Shown here piece after piece: positions 53,595-61,108 of a stretch of DNA of 64,000 nucleotides. The stretch covers positions 3,410,001 through 3,474,000 of the forward strand of contig NZ_CP102286.1 in the NCBI RefSeq assembly GCF_025151215.1. Direction: 5' to 3'. Position 1 is the stretch's first letter, and every line of letters starts with the position of its first letter. The translations under genes were made by a program, and so were the position numbers. The stretch is from Parabacteroides merdae ATCC 43184. Its GTDB lineage: Bacteria > Bacteroidota > Bacteroidia > Bacteroidales > Tannerellaceae. The notes beneath the pieces were generated by a model. It had not been told where the DNA came from and did no database searches. It was given only the letters and a program-made list of their open reading frames with translations.

Positions 53595-54783
53595 GACCTA
53601 TGCCCTTTCCTCAACGATCCTTCCGATCGCCCAGCGCATCAAGATTCCGGTTATCCTGCTCAACATACAACCCGTAGCCGCCATAAATTACGATTATATC
53701 AACGGATTAGGCGACCGTGGAAAAATGACCGGCGAATGGCTGGCTCACTGCCAAGCCTGTTCCACTCCGGAATTTGCCTGCGTATTCAACCGTGCCGGCA
53801 TCAAATACGACATCCTGACCGGTTACCTCGAAGAACCATACGTATGGAACGAAATCGAAAACTGGATCGATGCGGTAAGGGCCGTACAAGGGATGCGTAA
53901 CAACCGGATGGGTATTCTCGGACACTATTATTGCGGTATGCTGGACGTTTACACCGACATTACCCGGCAATCCTTCACTTTCGGCACTCACATAGAGCTT
54001 CTCGAAATGTGCGAACTCAAAGCTTACCGGGATGCTGTAACGGAAGACGAACGAACAGCAAAACGTCTGGAATTTTCCATGAAGTTTGAAGTCGACCCGC
54101 ATTGTGAAGAATACGAATTGGATCGTGCTGCCCGCACCTCTGTCGCACTCGATAAACTGGCCGAAGCCCACAACCTCAGTTCAATGGCCTACTACTACGA
54201 AGGTTGGAAAGGAAACGATTATGAAAATATCGTGACTTCCGTAATAGCCGGCAATACCCTACTTACAGGACGCGGCATCCCGGTAGCAGGCGAGTGCGAA
54301 GTAAAGAACGTACAAGCCATGAAGCTCCTTTCTCTTTTAGATGCCGGAGGTTCATTCTCTGAACCGTATGCCATAGACTTCAATGACGATGTTGTTTTAT
54401 GGGGACATGACGGGCCGGCTCATTTCGCCATTGCCGAGGGAAAGGTCAGCCTCGTACCGCTACCCGTATATCACGGTAAACCGGGCAAAGGATTGTCCAT
54501 TCAGATGCGCGTCAAACAGGGACCTGTCACTTTTCTTTCCGTATGTGAAAATAATGATGGCGTATTTTTACTTATCGCAGAGGGAGAATCGACCGACGGA
54601 CCCACCCTGCACATAGGAAACACGAACAGCCGCTACAGGTTCAGTTGCGGAGCCCGCACCTTTATGAACCGATGGAGTAAGGCGGGTCCTTCACACCACT
54701 GTGCAATCGGTATCGGACATGTTGCGGATAAACTAAAAAAGATAGCTTTCCTGTTAGACATACCTGTTATCCAGGTTTGTTAA
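53595..54783 (+). pseudogene. L-arabinose/L-fucose isomerase-like gene, 3' part
   Basis: Continues the interrupted frame with [20 protein letters not shown]. It keeps [51 protein letters not shown] and a C-terminal half with [21 protein letters not shown] and [18 protein letters not shown]. These lie along the line of the arabinose/fucose isomerase fold, with a glutamate (GECE) and histidine (GHDGP) fitting metal ligands. In the PUL it would process the released sugar, perhaps L-rhamnose or L-fucose; that is an inference. It has no start of its own. Confidence 0.8.
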
Positions 54784-54833
54784 AAGACAAGAAAAAAAGA
54801 GAGAGGCTCTTTATCTATCACGATCTTTTAGAC

Positions 54834-54875
54834 ACGGATTTCACGGATAAATTATTTTACTTCCGTGTAATCCGT
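54834..54875. terminator. bidirectional hairpin between the isomerase-like gene and mutS
   Basis: ACGGATTTCACGGA (54834-54847) pairs with TCCGTGTAATCCGT (54862-54875), with one mismatch. It lies between convergent genes and suits termination on both strands. Nothing else is seen in 54784-55005. Confidence 0.6.
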
Positions 54876-55005
54876 ACTTAAATTATGGCTATCAGTATGC
54901 AGGATTTTGTTTCGACATACCTCTCAGATAAATACCCTATGCGACATAAGAGAGACCTTATCTTTTATGGTGAGGAGATCCCCAGATAAACACCAGTAGT
55001 CGTTT

Positions 55006-57645
55006 TTATTTCCCAGTAATAATCCTTCGTATCTCGCTCAGCTTATTCAGGGCTTCCAGAGGTGTCAGGTTGTTTACATCCAGATTCTTGATCTCATCCC
55101 GCACCTGGCTGAGTACCGGATCATCCAATTGGAAGAAGCTGAGCTGATAGCCGTCTGCCGATGAAGCGATTCCTTTTACAGGCTTGCTTTTGATACTGCC
55201 TTTGCGTTTTTCCGTGGCAATCCCCTCCTGACGGTTTTCCGTTTCCAACTGTTTCAGGATTTCGTTGGAACGCTTTACGATGCTTTTCGGCATACCCGCC
55301 ATCTTGGCCACATGGATACCGAAACTGTGTTCACTGCCTCCGGGAACCAGTTTGCGCAAGAAGATCACTTTGTTATTGACCTCCTTCACCGAAACATTGT
55401 AGTTCTTGATACGCTTGAAAGAAGCCTCCATCTCGTTCAACTCATGATAATGCGTGGCAAACAATGTCTTCGCACGGGCATTGGGATGTTCGTGGATATA
55501 TTCGACAATCGCCCAGGCAATAGAAATACCGTCGTATGTGCTTGTCCCGCGTCCCAATTCGTCAAACAGGACAAGACTGCGGGAAGACATGTTGTTGAGG
55601 ATATCCGAAGCCTCGTTCATCTCCACCATGAAAGTGGATTCTCCGACCGAAATGTTATCCGAAGCTCCCACACGTGTAAATATCTTATCCACAATCCCGA
55701 TACGAGCGCATTCGGCTGGGACGAAACAACCGATCTGCGCCATCAGCGTAATCAGAGCCGTCTGGCGAAGCAAAGCGGACTTACCGGCCATGTTCGGTCC
55801 GGTGATAATGATAATCTGCTGCTTTTCATCGTCCAGATAGACATCATTGGCAATGTAAGGTTCGCCGATAGGCAATTGTTTTTCAATCACCGGATGGCGG
55901 CCAGCCTTAATATCGATCACCTGCGAATCATTCACATCCGGACGGATATAACGGTTGCTTTCAGCCACCTTGGCAAATGAGAGCAGACAGTCCAGACGAC
56001 CGATCAGGTTCGCATTCATCTGGATAGGCGGAATATATTCGGAAAGACAAAGCACCAGTTCGTTAAAGAGACGGGCTTCCAACGAAAGTATCTTCTCTTC
56101 CGCTCCCAATATCTTTTCTTCGTATTCTTTCAGTTCTTCGGTAATATAACGTTCGGCATTCACCAAAGTCTGTTTGCGTATCCATTCGGCAGGGACTTTG
56201 TCCTTGTAGGCGTTACGCACTTCGATATAATACCCGAAAACATTGTTGAAACCGATTTTAAGGCTCGATATGCCTGTCAGATCTATTTCCCGTGCTTGTA
56301 CCTTCAAAAGATAATCTTTACCCGAATAAGCGATTGCACGCAACTCGTCAAGCTCGGCGTTCACGCCTGTCGCAATCACGCCGCCCCGGTTCAGCAAAGA
56401 AGGCGGATCGTTGTTGATCTCTTTTTCTATCCGGTCACGGATCAGGGCACAGGCATTCAACTGTTCGCCGATACGGCAAAGGCTCGGCTCATCGCTTGCC
56501 GTACAAGCCTCCTTGATCGGCTCGATGGCACGAAGGGCGACTTTCAACTGTACCACTTCGCGGGGAGAGACGCGACCGACCGCTACTTTGGAAATAATAC
56601 GTTCCAGATCACCGATCTGTTCCAGCTTCTCTTCCAGCAGTTCTTTCACTTCGGGATGGCGGAAAAAATATTCCACTACGTCCTGGCGCTCATGGATCGG
56701 TTTCACATCCTTCAAAGGGAACAATATCCAACGGCGCAACATACGCGATCCCATCGGGGAAACGGTCTTGTCCAGCACATCCAGCAAGCTCGTCCCCTCC
56801 TCGTTCATCGTGCTGACCAGCTCCAAGCTGCGCACCGTAAACTTATCGAGGCGCACATAGCGATCTTCTTCGATACGGGAAAGAGAGGTGATATGCGAAA
56901 TATGGGTGTGTTGCGTCTGATCCAGATAATACAGGATGGCCCCCGAAGCTACGACTCCCAATTTCAAATGCTGGACACCGAAACCTTTCAGGTTCTTCGT
57001 TTCGAAATGTTTCAGAAGCCGGTCGTTGGCAGCTTCCGAAGTAAACACCCAGTCATCCAGTTCAAAAATAAAGAACCGAGGACCGAAAGCCTCTTCAAAA
57101 CGTTTACGGCTACCCCGTTCGACCAATACTTCTTTCGGTGAAAAATTATTCAGCAGTTTATCCACATAATCAACGGTTCCTTCGGCTGTCAGGAACTCGC
57201 CGGTAGAGATATCGAGAAATGCAATTCCACAGACATCCTTACCAAAATGAATGGCAGCAAGGAAGTTGTTTTCCTTATGGTTGAGTATATTGTCATTGAT
57301 AGAAACACCCGGAGTTACCAATTCGGTGATACCGCGTTTCACTAATTTCTTTGTGAGTTTCGGATCTTCCAGCTGGTCGCAGATAGCTACGCGCTTACCG
57401 GCACGCACCAGTTTGGGCAGATAGCTGTCCAATGCATGGTGAGGGAAACCGGCCATCTCGATCGTTTGCCCCGGTCCGTTCGCTTTTTTCGTCTGTACGA
57501 TACCCAGTATTTCGGCTCCGGTCACAGCGTCTTCGCCATACATTTCGTAAAAGTCGCCTACACGGAATAACAGGATTGCATCAGGATGTTTTGCCTTTAT
57601 ATCGAAATACTGCTTCATTAAAGGTGTTTCCACTATCTTTGCCAC
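55006..57645 (-). CDS. mutS: DNA mismatch repair protein MutS
   Basis: A 879-residue MutS. The mismatch-binding domain opens [35 protein letters not shown], with the FYE motif (Phe and Glu contact the mispair). The connector, lever and clamp domains are all present. The ATPase has Walker [16 protein letters not shown], Walker [14 protein letters not shown], and ATHYHEL. The start is taken as GTG at 57645, matching the family N-terminus; a TTG at 57678 would add 11 residues. It is divergent from the sulfatase gene. Confidence 0.96.
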   Translation of the reverse strand: MAKIVETPLMKQYFDIKAKHPDAILLFRVGDFYEMYGEDAVTGAEILGIVQTKKANGPGQTIEMAGFPHHALDSYLPKLVRAGKRVAICDQLEDPKLTKKLVKRGITELVTPGVSINDNILNHKENNFLAAIHFGKDVCGIAFLDISTGEFLTAEGTVDYVDKLLNNFSPKEVLVERGSRKRFEEAFGPRFFIFELDDWVFTSEAANDRLLKHFETKNLKGFGVQHLKLGVVASGAILYYLDQTQHTHISHITSLSRIEEDRYVRLDKFTVRSLELVSTMNEEGTSLLDVLDKTVSPMGSRMLRRWILFPLKDVKPIHERQDVVEYFFRHPEVKELLEEKLEQIGDLERIISKVAVGRVSPREVVQLKVALRAIEPIKEACTASDEPSLCRIGEQLNACALIRDRIEKEINNDPPSLLNRGGVIATGVNAELDELRAIAYSGKDYLLKVQAREIDLTGISSLKIGFNNVFGYYIEVRNAYKDKVPAEWIRKQTLVNAERYITEELKEYEEKILGAEEKILSLEARLFNELVLCLSEYIPPIQMNANLIGRLDCLLSFAKVAESNRYIRPDVNDSQVIDIKAGRHPVIEKQLPIGEPYIANDVYLDDEKQQIIIITGPNMAGKSALLRQTALITLMAQIGCFVPAECARIGIVDKIFTRVGASDNISVGESTFMVEMNEASDILNNMSSRSLVLFDELGRGTSTYDGISIAWAIVEYIHEHPNARAKTLFATHYHELNEMEASFKRIKNYNVSVKEVNNKVIFLRKLVPGGSEHSFGIHVAKMAGMPKSIVKRSNEILKQLETENRQEGIATEKRKGSIKSKPVKGIASSADGYQLSFFQLDDPVLSQVRDEIKNLDVNNLTPLEALNKLSEIRRIITGK

Positions 57646-57744
57646 TGTTCTTTTCTTTTTATCTGTTCGACTGTACAAAGGTACGATTTTTCATCTGTCA
57701 AAAAATTCACGGATTGCTTTTTCATTTATTCCTTAGAAAAAATA

Positions 57745-57752
57745 TAACTTTG
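57745..57752 (+). promoter_or_regulatory. Bacteroidota -7 promoter element (TAACTTTG) of the sulfatase gene
   Basis: TAACTTTG fits TAnnTTTG, 27 bases before the sulfatase start. Confidence 0.55.
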
Positions 57753-57779
57753 TAAGCATCCTAACAAAAAACATATATC

Positions 57780-59231
57780 ATGAAACAGGCAATTCTAATT
57801 TCGACCGGCCTTTTGCTGACAACTCCTTTCATTCACGCAGAGAAGAATAAGGACAAGAAACCGAATGTCGTTTTTATCCTTGCAGACGATTTGGGTTATG
57901 GCGATCTAAGTTGTTACGGACAAGAAAAGTTCGAGACGCCCAACATCGATAAGTTGGCACAAAGCGGAATGCGCTTTACGCAGTGTTATTCGGGGACAAC
58001 TGTCAGTGCCCCTTCCCGCTCTTGTCTGCTGACAGGCACGCACAGCGGACATACCCCTGTACGCGGTAATCTCGAACTTGATCCGGAAGGACAGTTCCCG
58101 CTTCCCGACGATGCCCGCACCATCTTCGAAGTAATGAAAGATGCAGGATATAAGACATCCGCTTTCGGCAAATGGGGACTGGGCTATATCGGTTCGACCG
58201 GCGATCCTAAAAATCAGGGTTGCGATACTTTCTACGGATATAATTGCCAATTGCTGGCACACAGTTATTACCCCGACCACCTCTGGGACAACGACAAACG
58301 AGTGGAACTCGAAGACAACAACCTGAATGTACAGTACGGAAAAGGGACTTACTCTCAAGATCTTATTCATGGAAAGGCACTAGAATATCTGGACAATATG
58401 AATCCGGACGAACCGTTCTTCATGTGGTATCCGACCATCATTCCGCATGCGGAGCTGATTGTTCCGGAAGACAGCATCATACAGAAATTTCGCGGTATGT
58501 ACCCGGAAAAGCCTTACAAAGGAACCGAACCTGGCAGCCCGGCTTTCCGCAAGGGAGGTTACTGTTCGCAGTTCCATCCACATGCAACTTTCGCCGCTAT
58601 GGTCTACCGTCTGGACGTCTATGTCGGGCAGATCATCCAAAAGTTAAAAGACAAAGGTTTATATGATAACACCATCATCATCTTTGCGAGCGATAACGGC
58701 CCTCATATGGAAGGGGGCGCCGATCCCGATTTCTTCAACAGCAACGGCATTTATCGCGGATATAAACGGGATCTGTACGAAGGCGGTATCCGTGTCCCGA
58801 TGATCATTTCCTGGCCCGGACATGTCCAACCGAATACGGAAACCGACTTTATGTGCTCTTTCTGGGATGTATTACCGACCTTCGAAGAAATCATCCATCC
58901 GAAAGCCAAACAGAAGGAAATGGACGGCGTCAGCATGCTTCCCCTCCTGGAAAACCGGAAAGGACAGAAGGAACATGAATTCCTGTATTTCGAATTCCAG
59001 GAACTGAACGGTCGCCAAGCCGTACGCAAAGGACCGTGGAAATTGGTCCACATGAATATCCGCGGCGACAAGCCCTATTATGAACTGTATAACTTGGCGT
59101 CCGACCCGTCGGAACGGCACAATATATTGGACCAGTATCCTGAAAAAGTAGCAGAACTGAAAGATATCATGGTCCGTGAACACAGACCGGACCCGAACTG
59201 GCCGCTATTGAAAGAGGAAAAGGCGAAATAA
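57780..59231 (+). CDS. sulfatase, serine-type (arylsulfatase family)
   Basis: A 483-residue periplasmic sulfatase. A signal peptide is followed by PNVVFILADDLGYGDLSCYG, whose two aspartates bind calcium. The active-site motif is SAPSRSCLLTG with Ser76, the residue that must be oxidised to formylglycine. The serine form means an anaerobic radical-SAM enzyme (anSME) would be needed; none lies in this window. ASDNGPH and KWGLGYIGS are further metal-site and substrate regions. Substrate is not clear; mucin or glycosaminoglycan sulfates are typical targets in gut Bacteroidales. Confidence 0.93.
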   Translation: MKQAILISTGLLLTTPFIHAEKNKDKKPNVVFILADDLGYGDLSCYGQEKFETPNIDKLAQSGMRFTQCYSGTTVSAPSRSCLLTGTHSGHTPVRGNLELDPEGQFPLPDDARTIFEVMKDAGYKTSAFGKWGLGYIGSTGDPKNQGCDTFYGYNCQLLAHSYYPDHLWDNDKRVELEDNNLNVQYGKGTYSQDLIHGKALEYLDNMNPDEPFFMWYPTIIPHAELIVPEDSIIQKFRGMYPEKPYKGTEPGSPAFRKGGYCSQFHPHATFAAMVYRLDVYVGQIIQKLKDKGLYDNTIIIFASDNGPHMEGGADPDFFNSNGIYRGYKRDLYEGGIRVPMIISWPGHVQPNTETDFMCSFWDVLPTFEEIIHPKAKQKEMDGVSMLPLLENRKGQKEHEFLYFEFQELNGRQAVRKGPWKLVHMNIRGDKPYYELYNLASDPSERHNILDQYPEKVAELKDIMVREHRPDPNWPLLKEEKAK

Positions 59232-59327
59232 TAGGGAAAATTTATAGAAAAGGATGTCAAAATCCAAGACAACCGCATCAAAATTTTCCAAGGTTGTGAT
59301 CTACATACGAAGTTTTCTGCAAATCTT

Positions 59328-59421
59328 CTATCACTCTATCACTACAAAAGTTTCAGATATTGATATTCAAGTGTTATAGCAGTGATACAGGATGTTTTCC
59401 TGTATCACTGCCTCTATCACT
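59328..59421. repeat. bipartite intergenic element, module A, copy 3 (TATCACT boxes)
   Basis: CTATCACT at 59328-59335 and 59336-59343 (8-bp period), 16 bp, then TTGATATTCAA (59360-59370), 10 bp, AGTGATA (59381-59387), then GTATCACT (59402-59409) and CTATCACT (59414-59421). A perfect 13-bp inverted repeat CAGTGATACAGGA / TCCTGTATCACTG occurs at 59380-59410. It follows the sulfatase gene by about 100 bp. Confidence 0.8.
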
Positions 59422-59614
59422 CCTAAAACAGGACATTTTATCATATGATTGGAAACCAACATATTGCTTTCTGTTACTTTTGAAAAAGCATATAAAATAA
59501 TCGAATAAACAAATGTAAAAACGAATATAATAGGTATTAAATTGACAAAATACGGTTCTTCATTCCACAAAAGCCCTCTCTTTTTTTAGCAGAAACAAGC
59601 AGATAATTCCGTAA

Positions 59615-59695
59615 ACACCCCCATGTTGCCATCCTTTACATCCGGGTGTAGGGAGCCGGTACATCCGGGTGTAAAAGGGTGTAACATGGGGGTGT
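59615..59695. repeat. bipartite intergenic element, module B, copy 3 (23-bp-period boxes)
   Basis: An inverted box ACACCCCCAT starts at 59615, followed by ATCCGGGTGT at 59640, ATCCGGGTGT at 59663 and ATGGGGGTGT at 59686. The steps of 25, 23 and 23 bp are the same as in the array at 16078-16158 read on the other strand. The outer boxes form a perfect 13-bp inverted repeat (59615-59627 with 59683-59695). Confidence 0.82.
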
Positions 59696-59882
59696 CCGGC
59701 AACTAAAGTGCCTTGCCGGACAATAAAAACCACCCGGTTTCACCTATTTTATAGCCGTTTTTACACAAAATAATCGAATGATTTACAGGGATGGGAATCA
59801 AGTGTTTATTGTTTGTTTTATTTGTAATATACTAATATACAGATATGTATAAGCGGAATACCTGTTTCCCATCCAAGTTGCC

Positions 59883-59987
59883 AGTGATAGGGTTGTGATA
59901 CCGTAGTGATAGAGAAAACGGGCATATATCACTAATCAAACAAGTTGAATATCAATTGGTAAAAAGGAATCAGTGATACAGTGACAG
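59883..59987. repeat. bipartite intergenic element, module A, copy 4 (inverted, TATCACT boxes)
   Basis: AGTGATAG at 59883 and 59905, TGTGATA near 59895, TATCACT at 59927-59933, then 11 bp to TTGAATATCAA (59945-59955), 16 bp, and the 8-bp-period pair AGTGATAC (59972-59979) and AGTGACAG (59980-59987). It mirrors copy 3 across module B, so this locus has an A-B-A symmetric layout. The stretch 59422-59614 and 59696-59882 shows no gene. Confidence 0.8.
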
Positions 59988-60182
59988 AGGAAATGGGAAA
60001 TACTTGGTTCTTCGTCAATTTAGGGGCAATCTATTTGCCTGCATCTCTTTATTTATCGGCAATTCAAACATATGAAGGTATGTATAATTCCCTATTTTCA
60101 AAATAAGTCCGAACTCCTTTATTTCTCGGATTTTGACAATGAAATACTGCCCCGAAAGTGGCGAAGAACCCGAAAACTTTTA

Positions 60183-60330
60183 TTAATAAGAAATTTCGTT
60201 CACATAGGCACGTTGGCCTTCCATATAGCTCACCCCAATCAAGTGCCCATCAAGGAAGAGAGCGATCTCCTCTATAACACATACCCTAAATCGTTCGTTA
60301 TATGACGTAGACTATCAAAGGTTTCCACCG
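60183..60330 (-). pseudogene. possible small gene remnant downstream of the ABC-2 permease
   Basis: On the minus strand, one frame gives LIASPVETFDSLRHITNDLG up to a stop, and a shifted frame continues EEIALFLDGHLIGVSYMEGQ to a stop at 60183-60185. Both look like ordinary protein text with natural codon use, but no complete start and frame joins them. I do not recognise a family. It may be a decayed gene or chance. Confidence 0.3.
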
Positions 60331-60339
60331 GGCTCGCAA

Positions 60340-61053
60340 TCAAACAAACTTCTCCCTCTTTTGCAAGTTCAGAAGCCCGATCAGCATCCAGATGGTACTG
60401 GCGACCAGGAGGAAGATGCGACTTTTGATGATGATGCTTTCCCAGATGACCGGCAGGGAATTGCGGGGGATGGAGAAAGGATTGAGGAGGATATTCCAAA
60501 AAGAACGCTCAATAAGAGGCGTATTGCTGAAGATCAACAGGGCGATGCCGATGATAATCATCAAAACGGCAGTACCGTTACCACTGCGGGTAATGGTGGA
60601 AAACATGAAGGCGAGGTTCCCGAAAAAAAGGATCGGGAACATCAGCTGAGCCGACATCTCAAGAAGGTTGACAGGATAAAGCAAGAGCGTAGCCAACCAG
60701 GAAAAGACGATCAGGATCACGAAGATCGCCACGTAGATCATCAGTAGACGGACACCCCATACCTTATATTTATAGTCGGGGATGCCGAAAAGGATTTCCA
60801 GTATCCGGCTATCCTCATCGTTCTGGATACCAAAAACAGCAGGATAGAACACCAACAGGACACAGGGGAACATCAGGAGGTTGTAGACCACCCCTTCATT
60901 GACCTCCGATCGGCTCCAAGCAATCTGGAACATGAAATAGGCAAAGAACAGAAATGCCGCCAGGAGAAACCAGATGAATTTCCCTGCAAAGATAATCTTC
61001 AGGTTATATTTAACCAAGCGAGGCAAGAGATATATGAATTGTTTCAGTGTCAT
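60340..61053 (-). CDS. ABC-2-type transporter permease
   Basis: A 237-residue membrane protein with six hydrophobic segments, from FIWFLLAAFLFFAYFMF and VVYNLLMFPCVLLVFYPAVF to IFLLVASTIWMLIGLLNLQ. The segment GIQNDEDSRILEILFGIPDYKYKVWGVRLL is like the cytoplasmic coupling part of ABC-2 permeases. It starts 55 bp after the RND-ABC fusion gene on the same strand and is the natural partner of its ATPase domain. Confidence 0.78.
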   Translation of the reverse strand: MTLKQFIYLLPRLVKYNLKIIFAGKFIWFLLAAFLFFAYFMFQIAWSRSEVNEGVVYNLLMFPCVLLVFYPAVFGIQNDEDSRILEILFGIPDYKYKVWGVRLLMIYVAIFVILIVFSWLATLLLYPVNLLEMSAQLMFPILFFGNLAFMFSTITRSGNGTAVLMIIIGIALLIFSNTPLIERSFWNILLNPFSIPRNSLPVIWESIIIKSRIFLLVASTIWMLIGLLNLQKREKFV

Positions 61054-61108
61054 AATTATTTATGGTTTGAGATTTATGATTTACCATCGACGCATAAATC
61101 ATAAATTT

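Noticed and set aside
60072..60305. Open frame of 77 codons on the plus strand before the ABC-2 permease gene
   Set aside because: No family resemblance and no ribosome binding site. The opposite strand shows more natural protein text, noted as a weak remnant.
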